Below are positions 49,242 through 58,642 of a DNA stretch of 64,000 bases, piece after piece; within the stretch, counting starts at the first letter, position 1; the number at the start of each line of letters is the position of its first letter. Under the pieces are notes generated by a model, which was not told the origin of the DNA, made no database searches, and saw nothing but the letters and a program-made list of their open reading frames with translations. Where the stretch lies: assembly GCF_000718785.1 (NCBI RefSeq), contig NZ_JOCA01000025.1:1-64000 (forward strand), given 5' to 3'. A program made the position numbers and the translations under genes. This DNA comes from Streptomyces sp. NRRL WC-3626. GTDB lineage: Bacteria; Actinomycetota; Actinomycetes; Streptomycetales; Streptomycetaceae.

Positions 49242-51005
49242 ATGAACGAGCGCGCAGACGCGAACACCCGCCCGACCCGCGAGCGCGAACTGGCGTCGCT
49301 GTACGCCACGGCGCGCTCCCTGACCGCCCTGGGCGACGTCGACGACGTGCTGAACTCCATCGTCCGGCACGCACACGACCTGATCGGTACCGACTTCACC
49401 TATCTGTCCCTGCTCGGCGACGACGGCGTACTGAGAATCACGGCCAGCGAGGGCACCATCTCCGCCGCGTTCCGCTCGGCGCACATCCCGCCCGACACCG
49501 GACTCGGCGGCAAGGTGATCCAGTCGCGCGCCGCACACTGGGTCGACGACTACCTGGCCGCGGGCGGCCTGCGGCACGATCCCGGCTTCGACGCGCTCGT
49601 CGGCAACGAGGGACTGGTCGCGCTGCTCGGCGTTCCTCTCCTCGTGAGGAACCGCGTGATCGGCGCCCTCTTCGCCGCCCACCGCAGCGCACGCGCCTTC
49701 CGTACCGACGAGATCGCCCTCCTCAGCGCGTTCGCCGACCACGCGGCGGTCGCCCTCGACAACGCCCGGCTGTACGAGGCGAGCCGCAGCGCGCTCGCCG
49801 AACTGCGCACGGCCTACCGGACCATCGAGGAACAGGTGAGGGTGATGGAGCGGGCCCAGGGCGTGCACGAGGCGCTGACCGGGCTCGTGCTCGCCGGTGG
49901 CGAGCCCCAGGTGGTGGCCCGCGAACTCGCCGAGCAGATGGGAGGCTCGATCGTCGTCCTCGACCGCGGCGGCGATCTCCTGGCCCGCGGCGGTGCCGGT
50001 GGACCGTGCGACGAGGAGTCCGGCGGCGCCGCGCTCACCGACGTGATCGGGCTCGCGCGCAACACGGGGCGCGCCATCACGACGACCGGCGCGGACGGCC
50101 TGTGGCACAGTGCGGCGACCATCCGGGCCGGGGACAGCCTCCTGGGCACCGTGGTGTGGAGCCAGCGCCAGGAGCCGTCCGCCATCGATGTGCGCAGCCT
50201 CGAACTCGCGACGCATGTCGTCGGACTGCTGATCCTCAAGGACGACGCCGCCGCCGACGCGGCCGAGCGGCTCAGCGGCGAACTCCTCACCGAGCTGATC
50301 GTCGCCGGCCCCGGCGCCGGCGTGACACAACGGAGGCGGGCCCGCTCACGCGGCATCGACCTGGACACCCTGAACGTGGTGATCACCGTCGAGGCCGAAG
50401 GCGTCCCCGCCGGCGATCTCGTCCGCCACCTGCACGCGCTCGCCCGGCAGGAGGCGGGACTTGCCGGTGAGCACCTCGGCCGCGCGACGCTGATCGGCTT
50501 CGCGGCGGACGCGGAACAGTTCACCCGCTCCGTCCACCAGCGGCTCCGCGCCGAACTCGGCCGGCCCGTCCTGGTCCTGTCCGAACGGGTCACCGGTCAT
50601 GACTGGGGGCGGGCCTTCGCGCGCGCCACGGGGTGCGCGCAGATGGTCCGGCACATCGGAGCGACGGATCTCGCGGCGACGACGGACCGGTTCGCCCTCT
50701 ACGCACTCGCCTTCGACGTCGACCGCGCACACGAACTCGACCGGTTCCTGGCCGATGTGATCGGCCCCCTCCTCGACTACGACGCCAGGCGGTCGACCGA
50801 CCTCATAGGCACGCTGGACGCCTACTTCAGCAACGACGGCAATCTGCGCCGCACCGCCGACGTCCTGCGGGTCCATCTGAACACCCTGCTCAAGCGACTC
50901 GACCGGGTCACGAGTGTCCTCGGCCACGACTGGCGGGCCGCCGACGACCTCCCTCTGCGACTGGCGATCCGCCTGGAGAGGCTCAGGCACGCCGTACGCC
51001 TCTGA
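49242..51005 (+). CDS. GAF-domain PucR/CdaR family transcriptional regulator
   Basis: A 587-residue regulator. Residues about 25-170 are a GAF sensor (LTALGDVDDVLNSIVRHAHDLIG, GVPLLVRNRVIGALFAAHRSARAF). About 175-330 is a linker with a second sensor-like fold, about 340-480 the CdaR GGDEF-like domain, and about 525-580 the C-terminal HTH_30 (LIGTLDAYFSNDGNLRRTADVLRVHLNTLLKRL in parts). Such regulators sense aromatic or fatty-acid-derived compounds and activate adjacent catabolic genes; the acyl-CoA ligase (divergent) and the MFS gene downstream are the likely targets. The 219-base region between ligase and regulator shows no clear operator. Confidence 0.9.
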   Translation: MNERADANTRPTRERELASLYATARSLTALGDVDDVLNSIVRHAHDLIGTDFTYLSLLGDDGVLRITASEGTISAAFRSAHIPPDTGLGGKVIQSRAAHWVDDYLAAGGLRHDPGFDALVGNEGLVALLGVPLLVRNRVIGALFAAHRSARAFRTDEIALLSAFADHAAVALDNARLYEASRSALAELRTAYRTIEEQVRVMERAQGVHEALTGLVLAGGEPQVVARELAEQMGGSIVVLDRGGDLLARGGAGGPCDEESGGAALTDVIGLARNTGRAITTTGADGLWHSAATIRAGDSLLGTVVWSQRQEPSAIDVRSLELATHVVGLLILKDDAAADAAERLSGELLTELIVAGPGAGVTQRRRARSRGIDLDTLNVVITVEAEGVPAGDLVRHLHALARQEAGLAGEHLGRATLIGFAADAEQFTRSVHQRLRAELGRPVLVLSERVTGHDWGRAFARATGCAQMVRHIGATDLAATTDRFALYALAFDVDRAHELDRFLADVIGPLLDYDARRSTDLIGTLDAYFSNDGNLRRTADVLRVHLNTLLKRLDRVTSVLGHDWRAADDLPLRLAIRLERLRHAVRL

Positions 51006-51231
51006 CACGAGCCGCACCACCCCGTCCATGGTGGTTCTTCTTCCCACCCCGGCGTCGGCAACTATGGAAGGTTCTGACCTCATGACGCACCCCGCCGCTC
51101 CCTACAGTGACGGCGACCACACCGGGCAGTGCGGAGACGCGCCTGACTGAGGGAGAGTTCGTGAGCGTCGTATCAGGGATCCGTGCGGAGACGGACCAGG
51201 GTGTCCGGGGCCGGACCCGCGGAGGCCCGTC

Positions 51232-52593
51232 GTGAATCAAGGACACCCCGTGCGGGAGGAGACCGACCGCGTGCACGCGGCCGCCAGCCGCAAGGCCGTC
51301 TTCCGCCTCATGCCGATCCTGTGCCTGGTCTACTTCATGGCGTTCGTGGACCGCACCAACGTCGGCCTGGCGAAGACCTCGCTCGACGCCGACGTCGGTA
51401 TCAGTGCCGCGGCCTACGGCACCGGCGCGGGCATCTTCTTCCTCAGCTACGCGGCCCTCGAAGTGCCGAGCAACCTGGTCATGCACCGCGTCGGACCGCG
51501 GCGGTGGATCACCCGTATCGCCGTGACCTGGGGGGCGCTCTGCGCCTGCATGATGTTCGTGCAGGGCGAGTTGTCCTTCTACGTCGTCCGCTTCCTCCTC
51601 GGAGCCGCCGAGGCCGGCCTGTACCCGGCGCTCATGTACATCGTCACCATCTGGTTCTCGCAGCGGCAGCGGGTGACGATGGTCGGGACCATCTATCTGG
51701 CCGTGTGCGCCGGCCTGGCCCTCGGAGGCCCGCTCGGCGGCGGCCTCATGGAACTGCACGGCGCGGCGGGCCTGTTCGGCTGGCAGTGGATGTTCCTGAT
51801 CGAGGGCGTGATCACGATCCTGGTGGGCGGCGCCGTATGGCGCTGGATGCCCGACCGGCCCTCGGACGCGCCGTGGCTCACGGCACGTGAGGCCGCGGTA
51901 CTGGACGAGCGGGCCGTCGTGCGCACGGCTCCCGCACACGCCACGCTGAAGGGCAACGCCAAGGTGGCGTTCGGCCGGCCGTTCATCCTCGCGCTCTCGG
52001 TGATCTACTTCGCCAACCAGATCAACAGCGTGTCGATCCAGTACAACTTCCCGTCGATCGTCGAAAGCCTCGGTGTCGAAGGGTCCTTCACCATCGGCCT
52101 GGTGAGCGGCAGCGTCGGTATCGGCGCGTTCGTCGGAGTGCTCGTCATCCCATGGCTCCATCGCAGGGCGGCCGGCGAACTCCACGTCCTCACGGGCGTC
52201 ACCGTCGCCACGGCGGTCGTGGCGGGCAGCTACACCCTCGCGGACGGCGCCGTCGCCCGCATCCTGTTGATCGACGTCGCGATGATGCTGCTCATCGGGG
52301 TTCTCCCGCTGTACTGGTCGGTCGCGATGGCGCGGATGTCCGGTCTGATGGCCGCAGCGGGGCTCGCCTTCATCAACACGGTAGGGCTGCTGGGCGGGTT
52401 CGCCGGCCCGTACCTGTACGGCTTCGCCGAGGGCCGGGGAAGCGAGGCGGGCGGGAACGCGGTGCTGGTCGCGGGAGCGGTCCTCGGTGTCCTGCTTCTC
52501 CCGCTCCTGCGGCGCACGGTGCGCGACGAGGACCACAGGTCGGCCCTCGGCACCCACACGGAACCCGGCGTTCGGATGGAACGGAGACAGTGA
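51232..52593 (+). CDS. MFS transporter, anion:cation symporter (ACS) family
   Basis: A 453-residue importer with 12 helices. The start LMPILCLVYFMAFVDRTNVGLAK is the signature of the ACS family (phthalate, hydroxyphenylacetate, tartrate and sugar-acid permeases: Y-x-D-R-x-N-x-G). FLLGAAEAGLYPALMYIVTIWF is the conserved helix 4-5 region. It probably brings in an organic acid anion. GGAGG lies about 8 bases before the GTG. It follows the PucR gene by 226 bases, and with the acyl-CoA ligase would supply and activate one acid. Confidence 0.92.
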   Translation: MNQGHPVREETDRVHAAASRKAVFRLMPILCLVYFMAFVDRTNVGLAKTSLDADVGISAAAYGTGAGIFFLSYAALEVPSNLVMHRVGPRRWITRIAVTWGALCACMMFVQGELSFYVVRFLLGAAEAGLYPALMYIVTIWFSQRQRVTMVGTIYLAVCAGLALGGPLGGGLMELHGAAGLFGWQWMFLIEGVITILVGGAVWRWMPDRPSDAPWLTAREAAVLDERAVVRTAPAHATLKGNAKVAFGRPFILALSVIYFANQINSVSIQYNFPSIVESLGVEGSFTIGLVSGSVGIGAFVGVLVIPWLHRRAAGELHVLTGVTVATAVVAGSYTLADGAVARILLIDVAMMLLIGVLPLYWSVAMARMSGLMAAAGLAFINTVGLLGGFAGPYLYGFAEGRGSEAGGNAVLVAGAVLGVLLLPLLRRTVRDEDHRSALGTHTEPGVRMERRQ

Positions 52594-52679
52594 TGCGCGA
52601 CTCCGCGTCCGCCACGTACCGTCGTCGCGGCGCGGGCCACCCGGCCCGGTGTCGGAGCCGGGTGGCATGCTCTGCCGGC

Positions 52680-53216
52680 ATGAACACGTATGGGTTCTGG
52701 CAGCTCATCGAGGCAGCCCGCCAACAGGCGCCCGACCCGGACGACGGCGCGGACGTCGTCCGCCGGGCCACCTCGCGACTGGCCACGCACCCTGCCGAGG
52801 AGATCGTCGCCACCCAGCAGGTGCTCTGGGACCTGATGGCGGACTCCTGCACCGACGCGCTGTGGGCCGCCGCCTACGTGATCAACGGCGGGTGCTCCGA
52901 TGACGGCTTCGACTACTTCCGCGGCTGGCTGATCGCCCAGGGACGCGAGGCCTTCGAACGCGCGACCGCGGATCCCGATGCCTTGGCGGAACTGTCCGCC
53001 GTGCGCACGGCGGCGGCCGCGGAACGCCCTCTCGAGTGCGGGGAGATGCTGACCGTCGCCTGGGACGCACACGACATCGCCACCGGCGCGCACATCCCTG
53101 ACGATGCTTTCACCATCCGGTACCCCGAGCCGGACCCCGCCTGGAACTTCGATTTCGACGATCGCGGCGAAATGGCGCGCCGACTGCCCCGCCTGACGGC
53201 TCTCTACTCGTCGTAG
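52680..53216 (+). CDS. DUF4240 domain protein
   Basis: A 178-residue protein with the DUF4240 signature MNTYGFWQLIEAARQQAP, LWDLMADSCTDALWAAAYVINGGCSDDGFDYFRGWLIAQGREAFERA in parts, ending AWNFDFDDRGEMARRLPRL. The domain recurs in Streptomyces near toxin/immunity or WGR-type genes but has no known activity. It overlaps the TetR gene tail to tail by 13 bases, so transcription of either must pass through the other's end. Confidence 0.88.
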   Translation: MNTYGFWQLIEAARQQAPDPDDGADVVRRATSRLATHPAEEIVATQQVLWDLMADSCTDALWAAAYVINGGCSDDGFDYFRGWLIAQGREAFERATADPDALAELSAVRTAAAAERPLECGEMLTVAWDAHDIATGAHIPDDAFTIRYPEPDPAWNFDFDDRGEMARRLPRLTALYSS

Positions 53217-53833
53217 GGCACGTCCGAGGCGAGCCCCTTGTGGGATGTGTGCGCGGCGCAGGCCTCCAGGATGCCTTCGACGCCGTCGAGGAAGGTCTCC
53301 GAGATCAGTTCCGGGTCGAAGAGGCAGCCGGCCGCCATCGCGCCGTCACGGAGCATGACGAAGTGCCGGCCCGCGGCGTCGGCGGTCTCTTCGTCCGTCT
53401 GCGCCAGCAGATCCGTGACGGTGGTCAGGAACCACTGCCGGTGCGCGAGAACCGCCTGGTGGACCGGGTGGGCGGGGTCGAAGTATTCGGCGGCGGCGTT
53501 GAGGAAGGCACAGCCGCGGAAGCCGGGGGACCGGATGCCGTCGGTGATGGTTTCGGCGACGGCCCGGATCCGGCCGGGCGCCGACGGACTGCCCGCCACC
53601 GCTGCGGCGACCTGCGCGCGGATCGCCCGGTCGGCCTGGCCGAGGTAGGCGAGGACGAGCTCTTCCTTGCCGGCGAAGTGACGGTACAGCGTGGCCCGGG
53701 TCACCTGCGCCTCGGCGATGATCCGGTCGATGCCGACGGAATGGATCCCCTCCGCGTAGAAGATCCGGGTCGCCGTGCTGAGGAGGCGTGCCCGCGCCTC
53801 GGAGGTGACGGCGCCCCCTGTACTGCGACTCAT
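53204..53833 (-). CDS. TetR family regulator, paralogue 2
   Basis: A 209-residue regulator closely similar to the TetR at 45889: LLSTATRIFYAEGIHSVGIDRII, AQVTRATLYRHFAGKEELVLAYL, then SPGFRGCAFLNAAAEYFDPAHPV and RHFVMLRDGAMAAGCLFDP. The ligand pockets differ mainly in the loop after the first ligand helix. The ATG at 53833 follows GTAGGG. The operator TAGAACGTTCGGTC lies 23 bases upstream, overlapping the divergent promoter of the Rox-like gene, which it presumably represses. Confidence 0.9.
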   Translation of the reverse strand: MSRSTGGAVTSEARARLLSTATRIFYAEGIHSVGIDRIIAEAQVTRATLYRHFAGKEELVLAYLGQADRAIRAQVAAAVAGSPSAPGRIRAVAETITDGIRSPGFRGCAFLNAAAEYFDPAHPVHQAVLAHRQWFLTTVTDLLAQTDEETADAAGRHFVMLRDGAMAAGCLFDPELISETFLDGVEGILEACAAHTSHKGLASDVPYDE

Positions 53834-53855
53834 ACCGTCCGACCCTACCAAACGG

Positions 53856-53875
53856 TAGAACGTTCGGTCTTGACG
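53856..53875 (+). promoter_or_regulatory. TetR operator copy C with adjoining -35 TTGACG, upstream of the Rox-like gene
   Basis: TAGAACGTTCGGTC (53856-53869) is followed by TTGACG (53870-53875). The block 53854-53874 is identical to 46495-46515, although the surrounding genes differ. Confidence 0.7.
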
Positions 53876-53985
53876 GTGACCAGGCGGTTCCTGGTGTTCC
53901 GGGCGACGGCTAAACCGTTGGACGGGGTCCTGACCGGACTTGTAGCGTGCAGTCGACCGTGACACCGCCCGAGGAGGTGAGACCC

Positions 53986-55537
<1,552 letters not shown>

Positions 55538-55569
55538 CCGAAAAGCCTGTGGAGCCGAGAGGATCGGCG

Positions 55570-55775
55570 TCGCGGCCGACCGGCCGCTGCCTGCTGTACG
55601 CCCCGCGCGGCACGGGCGGACCGTCACTCGTCCTGCGCGACCCGCGGACGGGCACCGACGAGACCGTCTCGGACCAGCCGGCGGACGCGACGTGGTCCTC
55701 CAGTCCACGGCCGACGACATCGCGCCCGACGACACCAACGGCATGTCGGACGTCTTCGTACGCCACTCCGACTGA
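55570..55775 (+). pseudogene. Frameshifted remnant of a PD40/TolB-like beta-propeller protein
   Basis: One frame reads CLLYAPRGTGGPSLVLRDPRTGTDETVS and a second frame, after about 55690, reads VVLQSTADDIAPDDTNGMSDVFVRHSD to a stop. Those are consecutive halves of a PD40-type repeat (aYxxxGxxVxVRDxxTGxxxxVS ... FxSxADDLxPxDTNGxxDVFVRD) common in Streptomyces secreted propeller proteins. The frames are offset by an indel and everything upstream is missing. It fills most of the 282-base gap between Rox and the lipoprotein gene. Confidence 0.65.
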
Positions 55776-55819
55776 TCGCCGGGTGCCGGACCGGCCGGCA
55801 GGACCGAGGCCCGGCGGCC

Positions 55820-56416
55820 TCACCGCCGTACGGTCGGATCGAGACCGCAGGTCCCCGAGGCCGAAGCGCCGTCCGCTCCCGTGAGCCCTACGGTGGCCCG
55901 GCCGTCGGCGTCGTGGCTGTAGGCGATCGTGCAGATCAGCTGGCGCAGCGCGGTCCGGTCCAGCCCCTCCACCGCGACGGGCACGTCGGCCTCGACGCCG
56001 TCGCCCGCGGCGGCCGCCTCCACCCGGACCGTCCGGCCCGAGGGGGCGGGCGGCAGGGACGTACCGAGCCCCGCCGCACGGTCCTGTTCGTCGGGACCGT
56101 GCAGCAGCGCGAGGATCACCTTCTCCGTCGGCACCGGCACGGTGTCCACGGTGACGGGGTCGAAGCCGGCGATCGGCCCTCCCTCGGGACCGTACTCGAC
56201 GCCCCCGTTCACGGACCGGATCACCGGCGTGATGCCGCCGTCGGAGGAGTGGAAGAACAGCAGCATGTCGTAGTCGTGGTCGACGAACGTCTGGACGGTG
56301 GCGGGACCGCCCGCCTCGATCACATCGGTCTCCCGGATGCCACAGCCGCCGAGCAGCACCACCGCCGACACGACGGCGACCACGCCGGTACGCCGGGCCG
56401 ACCGCGCACGCCTCAT
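55820..56416 (-). CDS. Lipoprotein linked to a two-component system
   Basis: A 198-residue lipoprotein: twin-Arg-rich start, hydrophobic VVAVVSAVVLLGGC with lipobox LGGC (Cys25). The exported part has VQTFVDHDYDMLLFFHSSDGGITPVIR and VPTEKVILALLHGPDEQDRAAGLGTSLP in parts, the latter recalling GerMN-type domains, with two Cys near the end. It overlaps the histidine kinase by 4 bases. In Streptomyces such lipoproteins (CseA is the known case) modulate their cognate kinase outside the membrane; a similar role is inferred here. Confidence 0.8.
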   Translation of the reverse strand: MRRARSARRTGVVAVVSAVVLLGGCGIRETDVIEAGGPATVQTFVDHDYDMLLFFHSSDGGITPVIRSVNGGVEYGPEGGPIAGFDPVTVDTVPVPTEKVILALLHGPDEQDRAAGLGTSLPPAPSGRTVRVEAAAAGDGVEADVPVAVEGLDRTALRQLICTIAYSHDADGRATVGLTGADGASASGTCGLDPTVRR

Positions 56417-57939
56417 CCGTCGGCCTCTTCCACATGAAGCGGTATCTCCACGGTGAAGACGGCGCCGCCCGCGGGAAGGTTCCCGGCGCGGACGGTCCCG
56501 CCGTGCAGCCGTACGTTCTCCTGGGTGATCGCCAGCCCCAGTCCGCTGCCCGCCGACCGGGTGCGCGCCGCGTCCGCCTTGTAGAACCGGTCGAAGATGT
56601 GCGGCAGCACCTCCGGCCGGATGCCGGGTCCGCTGTCCGTGACCTGGACGATCAGTACGGGCGGGCCGGACGAGCGCGTTTCACTGCGCAGGCTCACGGT
56701 GACGGGCGCGTCACCGTGCCGCAGCGCGTTGCCGACGAGATTGGCGATCACGATGTCGAAGCGGCGCGGGTCGAGCCGGGCGCGGATGCCGGAGGGCAGC
56801 TCGGTGCGGACGCGGCCGTCGGTCCAGTGCCGGTGCTGCAGCGTCTTGCCGATGGTCTCCGCGAGGTCGACCTCGTCGCTGTTGAGCTCGGCGGCGCGGG
56901 CGTCGAAGCGGGAGATCTCCATCAGGTCCTCGACCAGCACGGCGAGCTTCCCGGTCTCGGTGCTGACCAGCCGGACCGCGCGGGCGGTGTCGGAGTCCAG
57001 CCGGCCGGCGTCCTCGTCCAGAACCTCGGTGACGGCGAGCATCCCGGCCAGCGGCGTGCGCAGTTCGTGCGAGACATCGGAGGCGAAGCGGCGGGCGCGT
57101 GCCTCCGCCTCGCGCAACTCGCGCACGGAACCCTCGAGTTTTCCGGCAGTCTCGTTGAACGTACGTGCCAGGTCGGCCAGTTCGTCGCTGCCGCGCACCG
57201 CGATCCGGGTGTCGAGCCTGCCGCTGCCCATGCTCTGGGCGGCCTTGCGCAGTTCCCGCACCGGTCGCAGCACGCTGCGCGCGGCCAGCAGACCGGGGAT
57301 CAGCGCGACGGCGAGACCGGGCAGGGCGCCGTCCCGGGCGGCCAGCAGCAGCGCGTCCACGTTGAGCTGTTCGTCGGTCATCCGCATGACGGCGTAGAGC
57401 ACCAGACCGCTCGGGAGCCTGCCCTCGGGGCCGGTCCTGAAGAGGGTGGGCATGGCGATGGTCAGATACGGCACACCGTCCCGCACGACCCGCTCGAAGC
57501 TGCCGTTGGGGTGGGCGTGCGCGGCCCGGCGCAGTTCCGGGGTGATGACGGTCGACACCGGGTTCTCACCGGAGGAGGCGCGGACCGAGCCGTACTCCGC
57601 GAAGACCACCCAGGGACGCGGTTTGCCCTTGCGGGCGATGTCGCGCAGGACCTCCTCCATTCCCTCCCTCTGTATGGGCAGACCCCAGCCGGTCTGCTGC
57701 ACCTGGTCGCGGAACGAGGAGACCGCGGTGTCCTGGGCGGTCTTCAGCAGGGCGTTGCGGGCGTCGCGGTAGGTCAGCGCCGACGTGGCGCCCGCGCTGA
57801 CGGCGGCCACCAGCAGGAAGGCGAACACCAGCCGGGTGCGCAGCCCGAACGCCCTCGAACGGGGCCGTCCGTCGGCGCGGGAGGAGCCCCGCGGAAGCCG
57901 AAGCCGAAGCCGCCGCGGCCGACCGGGACCGGAGGTCAC
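56413..57939 (-). CDS. Sensor histidine kinase (HAMP-HisKA type)
   Basis: A 508-residue kinase. The basic N-terminus precedes TM1 (LRTRLVFAFLLVAAVSAGATSAL, about 33-55), an extracytoplasmic sensor to about 235, TM2 (about 240-260) and HAMP (RPVRELRKAAQSMGSGRL). The H-box is ASDVSHELRTPLAGML; NLVGNALRHG, DSGPGI, FDRFYKADAAR and GSGLGLAI form the ATPase domain. The GTG start overlaps the response regulator stop (GTGA). With the lipoprotein and the envelope genes around it, it is likely to sense cell-wall state or a wall-active compound. Confidence 0.93.
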   Translation of the reverse strand: MTSGPGRPRRLRLRLPRGSSRADGRPRSRAFGLRTRLVFAFLLVAAVSAGATSALTYRDARNALLKTAQDTAVSSFRDQVQQTGWGLPIQREGMEEVLRDIARKGKPRPWVVFAEYGSVRASSGENPVSTVITPELRRAAHAHPNGSFERVVRDGVPYLTIAMPTLFRTGPEGRLPSGLVLYAVMRMTDEQLNVDALLLAARDGALPGLAVALIPGLLAARSVLRPVRELRKAAQSMGSGRLDTRIAVRGSDELADLARTFNETAGKLEGSVRELREAEARARRFASDVSHELRTPLAGMLAVTEVLDEDAGRLDSDTARAVRLVSTETGKLAVLVEDLMEISRFDARAAELNSDEVDLAETIGKTLQHRHWTDGRVRTELPSGIRARLDPRRFDIVIANLVGNALRHGDAPVTVSLRSETRSSGPPVLIVQVTDSGPGIRPEVLPHIFDRFYKADAARTRSAGSGLGLAITQENVRLHGGTVRAGNLPAGGAVFTVEIPLHVEEADG

Positions 57940-58619
57940 AGCGGTCCGAAGCGGTAGCCGAAGCCCCGCAGCGTCTGGATGTAGCGGGGGCTGCCCGCCT
58001 CGTCCTCGATCTTCCCGCGCAAGCGTGCGACACACGCGTCGACCAGCCGGGCGTCGCCGTGGAAGCTGTGCTCCCACACGTGTTCCAGCAGCTGCTGTCT
58101 GCTGAACACCTGCTCGGGAGCGGCGGACAGATGGAGCAGCAGCTTGAGCTCGGAGGGGGCCAGCGCCACGTTCCGGCCCGACTTGGACACGCTCAGCCCC
58201 GCCCGGTCGACGGCCAGGTCGCCGTGCACCTCGATGGCCGTCCTGCCCTGGCCGGAGGGGGTGATGCGGCGCAGTACGGCACTGATCCGGGCCTCGATCA
58301 CCTCGGTACGGGCGGGCTTGACGATGTAGTCGTCGGCACCGGCCTCCAGGCCGATCACCACGTCGAAGTCGTCGCCCCGCGCGGTGAGCATGATGATCGG
58401 CAGCTGGCTGCGCTCCCGGACCCGCCGGCAGACCTGCACCCCGTTCATGCCGGGGAGCATCAGGTCCAGCAGCATCAGATCGGGCCGGAACTCGGTCAGC
58501 GCGGCGAGACCGGCCTCACCGGTCGCCGCCGCGCGTACCTCGTGTCCACGGCGGCGCAGACCGAGCTCGACCCCTTCACGCACGGAAGGGTCGTCCTCGA
58601 TGAGGAGCACGCGGGGCAT
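57936..58619 (-). CDS. OmpR-type response regulator
   Basis: A 227-residue regulator. The receiver has VLLIEDDPSVREG, the phospho-acceptor Asp in LMLLDLMLPGMNG (about residue 52), IIMLTARGDD and DDYIVKPA with Lys. The winged helix has ALAPSELKLLLHLSAAPEQVFSRQQLLEHVW in parts and VDACVARLRGKIED... TLRGFGYRFG. GGGAG lies upstream of the ATG. It is 23 bases after the MurJ-like gene on the same strand, so regulators and envelope genes may share a transcript. Confidence 0.94.
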   Translation of the reverse strand: MPRVLLIEDDPSVREGVELGLRRRGHEVRAAATGEAGLAALTEFRPDLMLLDLMLPGMNGVQVCRRVRERSQLPIIMLTARGDDFDVVIGLEAGADDYIVKPARTEVIEARISAVLRRITPSGQGRTAIEVHGDLAVDRAGLSVSKSGRNVALAPSELKLLLHLSAAPEQVFSRQQLLEHVWEHSFHGDARLVDACVARLRGKIEDEAGSPRYIQTLRGFGYRFGPL

Positions 58620-58642
58620 GATCAGTTCTCCCTCGGTGATGG

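Noticed and set aside
51064..51150. Short open frame of 28 codons between the PucR and MFS genes
   Set aside because: No ribosome site and no conserved pattern; chance open frame.
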